Positions 26,808-36,028 are shown, counted from the first letter of the stretch. The stretch is DNA of 64,000 nucleotides from Enterobacteriaceae bacterium (GCA_902363335.1 CABIZV010000009.1:69728-133727), one strand, 5' to 3'. The notes: generated from the letters alone by a model not told the origin. Translations and numbers: made by a program.

Positions 26808-27427
26808 TATTTAGTGACGCTATAATCATAAATCCCTTTACGTTTAATAGGTATTTAAACAGGTGCACGCAGCAGGATGTACGCTTTAAAAAATATAAGC
26901 GCAGGTTTTAAAATGGGTAATTTTTTTTGAACCAAGTGGACATCGTTCTGACAGTCTCACTCGTTTTCGTTATTACTATAGACATCTGACTACTTTCGGG
27001 GAGCTGGGTGTGGCGGGCTGGCATGCTGATTGGTGGGCTCACCGGACTGTTTGATGGTGTCTTCTGGGGAGGCACACTAAGAATTTATTTTACAGGCTAA
27101 AACTATCAGAATGACTGATACCCAAGATATACTGGAGCCATAACCTACTTTCCTCCGGATAATATACGTGTAAATAAATCCCCAATAAAAACCTATTGTC
27201 TTAAACCCATGACACACTACTAAGCAACTGATTAACAATGAATATATTTCGAGTGTTTTTTTTCGAAATATAAAGACATTTCAAGTGAAGCCAAGTCATT
27301 TTCTTGACCCGACTTAATATGTCATTATATTTTATAAAAAAATAATGTTGCGAACATAAGCAACTGTGAATGTGCTCTATAAAGAAGTAAACTTTTATAC
27401 CAAAAATGAATGAAAGAGGGATAATCT
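26808..27427. other. Non-coding region with a duplicated gene tail
   Basis: At about 27015-27085 on the plus strand a segment CMLIGGLTGLFDGVFWGGTL duplicates the C-terminus of the DUF6622-like pseudogene at 31 kb. Otherwise the region is AT-rich with no gene, and its right side holds the promoter of the lipoprotein operon. Confidence 0.6.
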
Positions 27428-27925
27428 ATGAAGTTATGGAACAAAACGATTTTGGCTGCAGCAATTACCCTTCTCATTGCAGGCTGTGATGACGCGGACA
27501 AGAAAGTGGATAGCAACCTTAATCAAGCTAAGGAAGCCGCCAGCCAGATCAAAGAAGCTGCTGCTGATAAAGCTTCATCCATTAAAGACGAAGCGGATAA
27601 GCATATTGATGCTGTTAAGCTGGAAGCCGATAAGCAAGCAGATCAACTCACTGAGAAGGCAAAATCCATCAAGGCAGAAGCTGACGCAAAAGCAGAGTCT
27701 TTATCTGATCAGGCTAAAGCTAAAGGAGATGAAGTTAAAGCAGATGCTAAACAAAAAAGCGATCAGGTAGTAGAGAAGGCTGAACAAATCAAGGCACAAG
27801 CCCTTTCTGGTGCTAACGAGCTGGCAACTGATGCCGCAGCTAAGACCCAGGAAATCAAAGACAGCATGAAAAAGGATAATATCCCAGCACAAGCTGATTC
27901 TACCCCAACTGAAAACAAACAGTAA
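27428..27925 (+). CDS. Coiled-coil lipoprotein with LEA/apolipoprotein-like repeats
   Basis: The 165-residue protein has a lipoprotein signal ending LIAGC (Cys near residue 20; the next residues DDA include Asp at +2, favouring inner-membrane retention by the Lol rule). The rest is a charged Ala/Lys/Asp/Glu-rich amphipathic helix with approximate 11-residue periodicity (EADKHIDAVKLEADKQADQL and similar), as in LEA-like stress proteins. It is 14 bases upstream of a GlsB-type gene, suggesting an envelope stress operon. No enzymatic role is apparent. Confidence 0.85.
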   Translation: MKLWNKTILAAAITLLIAGCDDADKKVDSNLNQAKEAASQIKEAAADKASSIKDEADKHIDAVKLEADKQADQLTEKAKSIKAEADAKAESLSDQAKAKGDEVKADAKQKSDQVVEKAEQIKAQALSGANELATDAAAKTQEIKDSMKKDNIPAQADSTPTENKQ

Positions 27926-27939
27926 TTACAGGAGCAAAT

Positions 27940-28188
27940 ATGGGTATTTTATCTTGGATTATCTTCGGCCTTATCGCGGGTATCATCGCAAAATGGATTA
28001 TGCCGGGTAAAGAAAACGTAGGAATTATCGTCACCATTATTCTGGGGATCGTCGGTGCTGTTGTAGGAGGCTACATCAGTACGTTCTTTGGATTCGGTAA
28101 GGTTGATGGGTTCAACCTTGGTAGCTTCGTCGTGGCAGTGATTGGCGCTATCGTTGTTCTATACATCTACAAAAAAGTTAAAAGTTAA
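27940..28188 (+). CDS. GlsB/YeaQ/YmgE-family membrane protein
   Basis: The 82-residue protein has three transmembrane helices and the family pattern WIIFGLIAGIIAKWIMPGK, then GIVGAVVGGYI and FNLGSFVVAVIGAIVVLYIY. Members (once called transglycosylase-associated) are general stress-induced inner-membrane proteins of unknown mechanism. AGGAG lies before its start. Co-directional with the lipoprotein upstream. Confidence 0.92.
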   Translation: MGILSWIIFGLIAGIIAKWIMPGKENVGIIVTIILGIVGAVVGGYISTFFGFGKVDGFNLGSFVVAVIGAIVVLYIYKKVKS

Positions 28189-28200
28189 AAGTTATATAAA

Positions 28201-28219
28201 GGGGCATAGGCTATGCCCC
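28201..28219 (+). terminator. Hairpin between GlsB-type and DUF421 genes
   Basis: GGGGCATAGGCTATGCCCC is a near-perfect palindrome 12 bases after the GlsB-type stop, followed by TCTT. It may partly terminate the upstream pair and set the level of the DUF421 gene, or mark the end of the operon. Confidence 0.6.
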
Positions 28220-28243
28220 TCTTACATAAACAAGGACTTAAAC

Positions 28244-28900
28244 ATGGAATACTACGGGATTGTTCTGCTTAAGTTTGTTATCGGGTTCGTTGTTGTCATA
28301 TCTCACCTGAACTTTTCTGGCAAAACCCAACTTTCACAAATGACTCCTGTTGACTTCATCGGTAACTTTGTTCTTGGCGGGATTATAGGTGGTGTTATAT
28401 ACAGTGATGCTATACCTATGCACCAATACATCATTACATTGTTTATTGGTGTCGCTCTTATTTCTTTACTCAATTGGGTAAGTAAACACGTATGGTTTTT
28501 CAGGTCATTTACCATTGGTGAACCAATTCCTATCATTAAAAGCGGTAAGTTTTTGATGGACAATATACTCAGGCGTCGAAATAAAATAGATATCATCAAT
28601 GTGGCGTCTCAACTTCACTCTCAGGGCGTACATTCATTTCAGGAAATACGCTACGCACAAATAGAGCCTAGTGGTTCTCTGTCTGTGGTTTGTGAAGGGG
28701 GTAAAATGCCGTCAATAATTCTTATGAAAGATGGTAGAACACGTCTCTCAGAACTCAACAGCATTGAGAAAGATGAAGAGTGGCTCGATAACCTACTCAA
28801 AGAATCTGGAATAGAAAGAGATAAGGTATTCATCGCAGAGTTCTGGGATGGCAAAATCACTTTTATTCTAAAAGATGGGAATGTAAGAAGAAATCTATAA
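28244..28900 (+). CDS. DUF421 (YetF/YcaP-like) membrane protein
   Basis: The 218-residue protein starts at ATG 28244 with AAGGAC upstream; a longer frame would overlap the GlsB gene. Three N-terminal helices (residues 5-90) precede a soluble domain with the DUF421 hallmarks: GKTQLSQMTPVDFIGNFVLG, EPIPIIKSGKFLMDNILRR and FQEIRYAQIEPSGSLSV. Family members (YetF, SpoVA-linked YrbG, YcaP) are membrane proteins of uncertain role linked to stress. The C-terminal extension after residue 150 is longer than in minimal members. Probably functions with the two genes upstream. Confidence 0.88.
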   Translation: MEYYGIVLLKFVIGFVVVISHLNFSGKTQLSQMTPVDFIGNFVLGGIIGGVIYSDAIPMHQYIITLFIGVALISLLNWVSKHVWFFRSFTIGEPIPIIKSGKFLMDNILRRRNKIDIINVASQLHSQGVHSFQEIRYAQIEPSGSLSVVCEGGKMPSIILMKDGRTRLSELNSIEKDEEWLDNLLKESGIERDKVFIAEFWDGKITFILKDGNVRRNL

Positions 28901-29274
28901 CGGGAGTGATAATCACAAAAAAAGCAACAAGTCACTGATGATACCGATATGAATTTTCACTGAGACTGCTCAGTTACACTGATAAGTTCTGTTGCCGGAG
29001 CATGAAGGGGAAATCACCTACCCTCTTCAACTGGCGTAACAGTACATGAACTCCGCCCGGTGACGGCATTTCCGGCGGGAACATTTTTTGGGTGGCGCGC
29101 TAATTCTGTAACCATGGCATCAGCTTTCGTAATTAGCAGGAGGACGCGTAACGGCACACAGTCAGAGTCCACCTAATTAAGGCTGCTGTTGGAGATGAAT
29201 TTAGTGCGTTATAAAAGCGAGAACATCAGGTTACTTATTGGTTTATCTGATTTCAGGTAAAGGAGATGTCGGTA
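28901..29274. other. Non-coding region
   Basis: No gene was recognised. The last 16 bases contain the AAAGGAG ribosome site for the next small gene. Confidence 0.4.
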
Positions 29275-29460
29275 ATGACTTACGGTGAAAAACACTGGTC
29301 TGCGATCATAGACCGGTTCAGAAAGACTGATTCTCTTGAATTCTATGTCCAGAAAACGCTGGTTACACTTGATGATCCTAATGAAATCGTGTTTTTAAGG
29401 ACTCTGGCACAGAGAAAGAAAGAAGAGCTTGAGCGAGAGCAGGATATCCTCGATGGGTAG
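29275..29460 (+). CDS. Small hypothetical protein, 61 aa
   Basis: The 61-residue acidic helical protein begins MTYGEKHWSAIIDRF. ATG 29275 is preferred to ATG 29266 because the AAGGAG at 29259 is at good distance only from the former. I do not recognise a family. The C-terminal half (RTLAQRKKEELEREQDIL) is likely a helix. Confidence 0.6.
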   Translation: MTYGEKHWSAIIDRFRKTDSLEFYVQKTLVTLDDPNEIVFLRTLAQRKKEELEREQDILDG

Positions 29461-29751
29461 CAAATGGTCAGGTCAGTTTACGCTGGAATGATCCGGATAC
29501 TGTCGGAGAAATACGTAACGTTCCGGTCAACTTATATTAACAGGTACGATGAAGCAGATAGCTGTAACGGCTCACAATCAGCACCTATATCGGCTCACAT
29601 TAATTGATAATGTACTCGCATTTATCCTGCCTGGCTTGCAATCCATTTTACCAAGCTCACAATAGCTGAAAATCAATTTTTGTCGTTTTTTGAAAGATTT
29701 TGACGCTCAAAACTGGCATGCAAGTATCCCTTGGGGATAAGGATTTACATT

Positions 29752-30096
29752 ATGAATGTTAGTGGTAATCATTCAATCTCCGTAAATAATGCATATCGTA
29801 CGGAATCGGCGAATACCAATTCGTTGAAAAGCGAATCAACCGCATTGAGTAATATAAACAACGTAAAAAACGAACCCGTTATTTTCAGAAAAAACATTAT
29901 TTCAACAGAAACATTCGATCGGATTCAGCAAAGAGCCACTGATGCCAAAAATGCCTGAAAGCAGGCGATTCTCGTTTCTGATAAAAGCATTAATGCTCTG
30001 AAAAATATGGGGAAAGTTACTATAAAAGCTGATCTGCTTGACCGAATACAGCAAAAAGCCATCGATGCTAAAAATGCAAGGAAGTCTAATAAGAAA
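29752..30096 (+). pseudogene. Ser/Asn-rich small protein with in-frame TGA and repeated motif
   Basis: From ATG 29752 (AAGGATT upstream) the protein starts MNVSGNHSISVNNAYRTESA and runs to FDRIQQRATDAKNA, then TGA at 29956. The same frame continues KQAILVSDKSINALKNMGKV and then LLDRIQQKAIDAKNARKSN, repeating the DRIQQ(R/K)AxDAKNA motif. The reading continues until the junction with the inverted transposase remnant near 30097. So one gene with two repeats has been broken by a nonsense codon and by truncation. Its Ser/Asn/Thr-rich start resembles type III secretion signals, but this is only compositional. Confidence 0.6.
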
Positions 30097-30750
30097 GGGC
30101 GCTATGGCGTTAAAGAGAAATCGCAGCGCTGATTCCGCATCCTCGCCGTACAAACACCGGTATTCTTGGTATGCGACACCACTCCGGTCATCCACCACGC
30201 AGAACAGCATCAGAGTGGGTTCCCCGCTGGCAGGATCTACCCAGTCAGGCCGTTCAATATGTTTGAGATCGGACGTTGACATATCAAACTGCCAGCAGTC
30301 ATTGCCATTTTCAGCCTGAAACCTTACCGCCGGCGGCTCCCGTAACAGCCGGGGCTGGTCGAGACGCCAGCGAGAAAGCCAGCGATTAACGGTCTGCTTA
30401 CGAAGCAAGCCCCGGGGACTTTTTATCAGTCCCTGAGCCGTCTCAACTCTGTGCTCTTACAGCAACTGTATTGCCCGCCCGGTTGACAGATGGCGACCGG
30501 ATTTATTCATCGTTCGCAGTTGCAGCACGGCAATCATTTCACAGCTCCGACGAGGGTAGTATCTATGCCTGACCATGATGGCGGCAGTGAGCTGTGCGTA
30601 GTCTGAGAACGAGGCGAAGGGCGCGATAGACCGTCGTGACTGAAATACCGTACAACTGAGCGGCCGAAGCAATCTGCGCGGCCCGTCAGGGCTTTTTGGC
30701 GGCAGGCGAACGAGCCGTTGCCGAAGTTGCAACAGGGAGTCAGCCGGGAT
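30097..30750 (-). pseudogene. DDE integrase-type (ISNCY-like) transposase remnant
   Basis: Reading leftwards, VNRWLSRWRLDQPRLLREPP, then AVRFQAENGNDCWQFDMSTS, DWVDPASGEPTLMLFCVVDD, and YGEDAESALRFLFNAIAP form an rve integrase core with the first catalytic Asp in QFDMS and a second in VVDDRSG. Upstream (30420-30750) helix-turn-helix parts occur in shifted frames (QLYGISVTTVYRAL-like). Stops and frameshifts make it inactive, and the C-terminus is cut at about 30097. Confidence 0.75.
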
Positions 30751-30759
30751 GGCACTACT

Positions 30760-30960
30760 ACACCGGCTGCTCATAGTTTTCCAGCGCCCGGTAGACTCAC
30801 TCACTCACTCACTCACTCACTCACTCACTCACTCCCGATCCCGAGCTAACGAGCAATGGCCGTGGCCCCCATCTTCTCGATGGTGTACAGACGCCAGATT
30901 TCTGCAGGGTCTATTGAGAGCTTTCTTCCGCGTTACACGCCCCGCGCTTTTGCGGCGGCA
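30760..30960 (-). pseudogene. Helix-turn-helix recombinase tail interrupted by microsatellite
   Basis: Reading leftwards from about 30930: EIWRLYTIEKMGATAIAR, stop, LGIGS, then the GAGT repeat, then STGRWKTMSSRC in shifted frames (expected YRALENYEQPV). The pattern is the DNA-binding tail of a serine resolvase/invertase or a related transposase N-terminus. The microsatellite lies inside what would be the recognition helix. Confidence 0.5.
30795..30834. repeat. Tetranucleotide microsatellite, 10 x ACTC
   Basis: Ten uninterrupted ACTC units (GAGT on the other strand). Such tracts are rare in enterobacteria and are prone to slippage. Here the tract lies in a degenerate recombinase or transposase gene, so any phase-switching would have no obvious target. 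Confidence 0.95.
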
Positions 30961-30961
30961 A

Positions 30962-31468
30962 TCAGATAAGTCTTTTATTGTACCACGGGAGAAAAATCCT
31001 TAGCGTGCCTCCCCAGAAGACACCATCAAGCAATCCGGTGAGCCCACCCATCAGCATGCAAAAACTTGCTGACGCCGCAAGACCAGGCCGAATGAAAATG
31101 GCTGAAGTGAGAATGAATTTAATACAAAAAGTAATGACTATCATTCCCATCGTCAGCGGCGTCCCGGCCCTGATAATCCTGCCCGGGTTGCCTGAATTCT
31201 TCAGGGGAGGCTGTGAGCGCACATCCAGTATCCGAGTGCCCCCCCGCGAGTATTCCGATGACCATCATGATGAGACCTGGCCATGCCCTTTCTGTTTCGG
31301 TAATTATTGCGTACCCCCCCCCCAGATAAGAAACAGTACCGGGAGCAAAAAAAGCCGACCGGTTGACATTTGCCTGTCATAAAGGGCTGCATAACCTCGA
31401 CGGAGTAAAAAAGCCAGCAGGAGCCAGACCCAGACCGGTACATGACTGAAAAATTCTGACAGGTTCAT
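30962..31468 (-). pseudogene. DUF6622-like membrane protein with C-tract frameshift
   Basis: From ATG 31468 the frame reads MNLSEFFSHVPVWVWLLLAF, then RQMSTGRLFLLPVLFLIW, then GGG from the C10/G10 tract (31314-31323) and a stop. Shifted frames continue YAIITETERAW and, from about 31222, RAGTPLTMGMIVITFCIKF, then CMLMGGLTGLLDGVFWGGTL. Together this resembles the four-helix DUF6622 family (about 160 residues). At least one lesion coincides with the homopolymer and another lies near 31210. It is followed upstream on the same strand by the XRE regulator, suggesting a former operon. Confidence 0.6.
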
Positions 31469-31545
31469 GGTTTTTCCTTTCCGTTTCTTGATGATTGTAT
31501 TAGCCCTTGAGAATGACTCCAGCCTTTTCCTTGATTGTACTCAGC

Positions 31546-32031
31546 TTATTTTTCTTTTTTTGCGCCCGGACGGAGGAGTTTATGCAACCTGCGCTGTTGC
31601 CATGATTTAAGCTGATTATGAATAACAAACACCCTGAGCCCCCTGAACATAACCAGACTGCACCATATGACTGTCACTACAAGGGACCAGTAACTTTCCG
31701 GAGTAAGCAGATAGTTAATAACCATCATTGCGGTACATGTCAGAAGAGCCCTTGTAAGTACCCGCCAGAAGGTCATTTCCCGGGCAACCAGGGCTCTGGC
31801 ATCACTGATACGTTCATCCAGTGCGTTGACGGCATCCCCGGCCTCTTCCTGGAGCTCAGATACGCTGACGTCAAAGGCAGAGGCAAGCGCACTCAATGTT
31901 TCAAGACCGGGTTTCTGCCCTTTTTCAGTGCGCTGAACCGTTCTGACAGAAAGCGAAGCGACTTCTGCCAGTTGCTCCTGAGACCAGGCCTTCTTCAGGC
32001 GAAGGGCTTTCACTTTTTCTGCGACGGTCAT
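31546..32031 (-). CDS. XRE-type regulator with C-terminal membrane domain
   Basis: The 161-residue protein has an N-terminal helix-turn-helix (EKVKALRLKKAWSQEQLAEVASLSVRTVQRTEKGQKPGLETLSALASAF). Two transmembrane helices follow (about residues 100-140, VLTRALLTCTAMMVINYLL and WSLVVTVIWCSLVMF). This is the layout of XRE-2TM proteins, membrane-tethered regulators often next to small membrane protein genes. The DUF6622-like pseudogene lies 77 bases downstream. A decayed copy of the helix-turn-helix occurs at 33.6 kb. Confidence 0.85.
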   Translation of the reverse strand: MTVAEKVKALRLKKAWSQEQLAEVASLSVRTVQRTEKGQKPGLETLSALASAFDVSVSELQEEAGDAVNALDERISDARALVAREMTFWRVLTRALLTCTAMMVINYLLTPESYWSLVVTVIWCSLVMFRGLRVFVIHNQLKSWQQRRLHKLLRPGAKKEK

Positions 32032-32048
32032 CTATAACCTCATGTCTG

Positions 32049-32312
32049 GTGATCACGGCTAAGATATTCACATTTACTGACGGCACCGAACACGACATGG
32101 GCCTGACAGTAAGACGACACCACGGCGACAGGCGCGGCCTGAATGACGGGATAAGCCTGTATCACAGACTCACTTTTCAAAATAACGGTATCTCCGCAGG
32201 CGACAGGATGCGTATTCCTGAGCCACAGTTTTTCCCATATTCCGGTGCAGTGGAAGCACTGAACCTGCTCAGGAGCGATCTCACGCTAAAAGGCTTTCAG
32301 CCTGAGCGGTGA
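32049..32312 (+). CDS. Doubtful 87-aa hypothetical protein
   Basis: An open frame from GTG 32049 gives MITAKIFTFTDGTEHDMGLT and on to LLRSDLTLKGFQPER. It is divergent from the XRE gene with only 17 bases between them and no good ribosome site. The composition looks protein-like but no family is recognised. It may be a fragment. Confidence 0.3.
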   Translation: MITAKIFTFTDGTEHDMGLTVRRHHGDRRGLNDGISLYHRLTFQNNGISAGDRMRIPEPQFFPYSGAVEALNLLRSDLTLKGFQPER

Positions 32313-32444
32313 TACTGTCCAATGATGGAATGCACCGATATAGTCATACAATAAGAATCCCTGCAGGCGAGAACAGTACCTACATCTGCGACAGATTCCA
32401 GGTATTCATAATTTCTATCAGAGTATTATTCAGACTTTAAACAG

Positions 32445-33525
32445 CTACTTTACCAGTACGTATCCACACCCTAAAAAACTACCGAGCATGCTGCTTAGCA
32501 CTAGGATAAGCACTTTACCAGGACCGTCCTTTTTCAGCGGTAGCGTAGGCGAAAGCTGAAAGGTTACCGGTATAAAATTCACATCAGGAATGGAAAGAGA
32601 TTTAAGTTTTTCCAGCGTATACTCGCTGTTCTGCAAGTCGCTGTTCAAATCGCTGACATTTTTTAAAGATGATTCAATTTTTAATTTCTCTGCGATCCCT
32701 GCGGCTCCTAAGGAAATAGAGAAATCAGGATCGTCTCTTACCGCCATACCTTGACTGTACATCGGTTTTTGAACTCCCGCGGCATTGGCAATGCTTAAAG
32801 AATATTTTATATCGCTGAATGAGTATGTTACGCGCATTTCCCAGATGAGTACGATTTAATTCCAGACTTTCTTGATTATTACGAATAGTCTTATCAATAC
32901 TGCTACGCAAGGTTTCCAATACTTCTTTACGGACTTGCTGGCTGATAACGTCGAGAAAGCCGTTGAGAATTTGTTGCGCCTGTTCCTGTTTACTCCCGGT
33001 GAAGGAAACCGTCCAGCTGACATAAGGCAGTTGCTCATTCACTTTCTTGGGATCGGCATTATTCACAATGGTCAGGCTTTCCGCCATACGGTTGAGTTCA
33101 TGCTCAATCGTGACGGGGTCAGACGAATCATTAAGCATCTTTGATTGACGCAGCCAATGCTGGAACTGTGACTGAGAGCTCAGCTTCTTAATGAAAAGGT
33201 TAAATATATCGCTACGATTCCCCTTGATATCAACACCCAACACACGTAGCTGAATGATGACAATCTCCAGATTGTTCACCTGGATACTTTCTGTCACAGC
33301 CAGAACAGCTTTGCTGGTCCACTTTTGTGGTAGCATAAAGGCCATTACCAAACTCAGAATCGCAGTAACGATAGTAAAGCCGATAATTGTCTTTTTATCT
33401 CGCTAAAGTTGTACTAAAAGCAGACGAAGATCAATGTCATCATAGCTGGGCACTAATGGTAAATCTCTTGCTGGAGCCATGTGATGTAGAGCTGGTTCTA
33501 TTGACATAATCGGTGACTCAGCCAT
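32445..33525 (-). pseudogene. fepE: FepE-like very-long O-antigen chain-length regulator, broken
   Basis: From ATG 33525 the protein reads MAESPIMSIEPALHHM, then YDDIDLRLLLVQL, a TAG stop (33403-33405, where a Trp is expected), then RDKKTIIGFTIVTAILSLVM and AFMLPQKWTSKAVLAVTES. A frameshift near 32835 separates this from the C-terminal part KYSLSIANAAGVQKPMYSQG, DPDFSISLGAAGIAEKLKIE and the last helix. PQKWTS, LRVLxxDIK, FNLFIKK and SIANAAG match FepE of E. coli/Salmonella. FepE sets very long O-antigen length as an oligomeric inner-membrane copolymerase. Two lesions make it nonfunctional here. Confidence 0.88.
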
Positions 33526-33594
33526 TTTAGATATATCTAGAGCCTTTTTTCAATTATAGAAATTCGACTCTATAAGAATAGTCTCTTTGCTGGA

Positions 33595-33682
33595 CAGTTC
33601 TTTCTGAAAGAGGGGCTACTTCAGCCAGTTGCTCCTGAGACCTGGTCTGTTTGATGTGAAAGGCTTTCATTTTGTCTACTGC
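33595..33682 (-). pseudogene. XRE helix-turn-helix fragment
   Basis: VDKMKAFHIKQTRSQEQLAE followed by VAPLSERTVQ duplicates the first 30 or so residues of the XRE-2TM regulator at 31.5-32.0 kb (VKALRLKKAWSQEQLAEVASLSVRTVQ). The rest is missing. This indicates a local duplication around the fepE pseudogene. Confidence 0.7.
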
Positions 33683-33766
33683 GATTATTGATACCCTCAT
33701 GTCTGAAGGTAATCCTACGCATGGGAACAGATAGTTTTCTATCAGAATGGTCATTTTAAGTGGCAT

Positions 33767-34385
33767 TGCTCTGTTCTCCTTTAGCAGGTCATTAACCTCT
33801 TTTCCTGCTATCGGGCCTGTTTCTTAGTTCAGGGCAGTAGCTTCTCACTGCAGCAGATAACGACTTATCAGCAGCCCTGCGCGCCACACCATGCTGCCCG
33901 AGCAAAACCAGATTTCTGCGGTGATAATAAATAACACCGAGATTGTCAGTGCAATATCAACTCTATTCAAAAATAATTATCCGTTCACGAACTCTGCAGT
34001 TATGTTCATTACAGATTACCCTAGGATAATCTGTACCATCTTAAATAACCATGAAACGAGAATGGTTTAGTACTTACAAGCCACTAATTGGTGATAGTGG
34101 TATTCATGGAAACACCTAAAATACCAACAGACAGTCCGGCGCCGATCATAAGTTGTGTAGTAAGTGCGGAAAGGCCGTCCTGTCTACTTCGGGCTAGGGA
34201 CGGTCGATGAATGCACCAGAGGGTAATAGTGGAAATCGGATAACAACTCCTCTGCTAGAAAAAAGCCTCTATTTTCCGCATGAATGTCTGTGAACTACTG
34301 GAAAATACCCGTGAACACCCCTGATGATCGATCTGGTTGAGGTACTGTGGTTTTAGGATGATTACCTCCCACTAGCTACCTGATG
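33767..34385. other. Non-coding, decayed region
   Basis: No recognisable gene or RNA was seen. Confidence 0.4.
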
Positions 34386-34477
34386 GTAAGCGTACAACGT
34401 GAACCGCCTGGTCATAATCTGAAGCACCCGACAAAGTGGTGTCCACCAAATAAGTAGTGGGAACTAAAGTGTCAGAT

Positions 34478-34860
34478 ATGCAGAAAAATATGACTCCCGG
34501 CAGGCGTAAAGGCTGCCCTAATTATTCTCCTGAGTTTAAACAGCAGCTCGTTGCTGCCTCCTGCGAGCCCGGGATATCCATCTCAAAACTGGCGCTTGAA
34601 AATGGCATTAACGCCAATCTGTTGTTCAAATAGCGTCAGCAGTGGCGTGAAGGTAAACTCCTACTGCCTTCGACAGACCTTCCTCAGCTACTTCCTGTAA
34701 CACTCGACGCCCCTGATGGACCACTGGCGGTGCAGCCAGAACTGACCGCAGAGGACTCGGAGATCCTCAATATCACCTGTAAGGTGACGGGACGCTTCGC
34801 CTCAACGGCGCTGTCAGCGAAAAGCTTCTGGCTCTGTTGATACAGGAACGGAAGCGATGA
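34478..34860 (+). pseudogene. tnpA: IS66 TnpA with stop and frameshift
   Basis: MQKNMTPGRRKGCPNYSPEF, then QQLVAASCEPGISISKLALE and NGINANLLFK, then a TAG at 34631 (expected Trp), then RQQWREGKL. The end also shifts frame: the expected KLLALLIQERKR with a TGA at 34858 is in another phase. The final TGA overlaps the tnpB start. Confidence 0.85.
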
Positions 34861-35204
34861 TCCCGTTACCTTCCGGGACAAAAATCTGGCTGGTTGCCGG
34901 CATCACTGACATGCGCAACGGCTTCAACGGCCTGGTCGCAAAAGTGCAGACGACGCTGAAAGATGACCCGATGTCCGGCCACGTCTTCATCTTCCGGGGC
35001 CGCAGTGGCAGTCAGGTCAAACTGCTGTGGTCTATCGGCGACGGGCTGTGCCTGCTGACTAAACGGCTGGAACGCGGCCGCTACGCCTGGCCCTCGGCCC
35101 GTGATGGCAAAGTGTTCCTGACGCCGGCGCAGCTGACAATGCTGTTGGAAGGTATCGACTGGCGGCAGCCTAAGCGGTTGCTGACCTCCCTGACCATGCT
35201 GTAG
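34857..35204 (+). CDS. tnpB: IS66 TnpB (Orf2)
   Basis: The 115-residue protein (IPLPSGTKIWLVAGITDMRN, then GFNGLVAKVQTTLKDDPMSG and LLWSIGDGLCLLTKRLERGR) is the canonical IS66 accessory protein needed with TnpA and TnpC for transposition. It overlaps the tnpA stop (ATGA). Intact, but its partners are broken. Confidence 0.93.
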   Translation: MIPLPSGTKIWLVAGITDMRNGFNGLVAKVQTTLKDDPMSGHVFIFRGRSGSQVKLLWSIGDGLCLLTKRLERGRYAWPSARDGKVFLTPAQLTMLLEGIDWRQPKRLLTSLTML

Positions 35205-35253
35205 GTCTCTTTATCCTGCTTGTCACAGAATAAGCTTGGTAAAATGCGAGCTT

Positions 35254-36028
35254 ATGAACGACACCTCTCCTGACGACATCCTTCTGCTGAAACAGCGCCT
35301 AGCCGAACAGGAAGCGCTGATCCACGCCCTGCAGGAAAAGCTGAGCAACCAGGAGCGTGAAATAGGCCATCTGCAGGCGCAGCTGGATAAGCTTCGGCAG
35401 CCGCTCCGAAAAGGTATCCCGCCGTATCGCACAGATGGAAGTAGATCTGAACCGGCTTCAGGAAGAGAGCGATACGCTGACCGGTCGGGCGGATGACCCG
35501 GCAGTACAGCGCCCGTTGCGTCAGACCCGCACCCGCAAACCGCTCCCCGAATCACTCCCTCGTGACGAAAAACGGCTGCTACCTGCGGAGCCATGCTGCC
35601 CGGACTGTGGCGGTGCGCTGAGATACCTGGGTGAAGACGCAGCCGAACAGCTAGAGCTGATGCGCAGCGCCTTCCGGGTTATCCGCACAGTGCGAGAAAA
35701 ACATGCCTGCACAAAATGCGACGCTATAGTGCAGGCTCCCGCGCCTTCACGCCCCATCGAGCGGAGTATCGCCGGACCGAGGCTGCTGGCCCGGGTGCTG
35801 AGCTCAAAGTATGTAGAGCACACTCCGCTGTACCGCCAGTCTGAAATATACGACCGTCAGGGTGTGGAACTGAGCCGTTCACTGCTGCCGGGCTGGGTGG
35901 ATGCGTGTTGCCGGCTGCTGTCACCGCTGGAAGAGGTGCTTCAGGGCTATGTCCTGACCGACGGCAAACTCCATGCAGATGATCCCCCGTCCAGGTGCTG
36001 TTGCCGGGCAATAATATCAGTGGGATAA
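35254..36028 (+). pseudogene. tnpC: IS66 TnpC transposase, frameshifted and truncated
   Basis: The first frame (MNDTSPDDILLLKQRLAEQE...) is the N-terminal leucine-zipper-like part. Near 35395 a short deletion between GCTTCGG-type repeats moves the reading into FGSRSEKVSRRIAQMEVDLN, followed by the zinc-binding segment CCPDCGGALRYLGED and the KHACTKCD motif. The DDE core beyond KLHADD is lost after another shift. Confidence 0.85.

Noticed and set aside
29956..29958. TGA as selenocysteine codon
   Set aside because: No stable hairpin typical of a bacterial SECIS element was evident directly after it, and the frame is truncated by an inverted transposase remnant.
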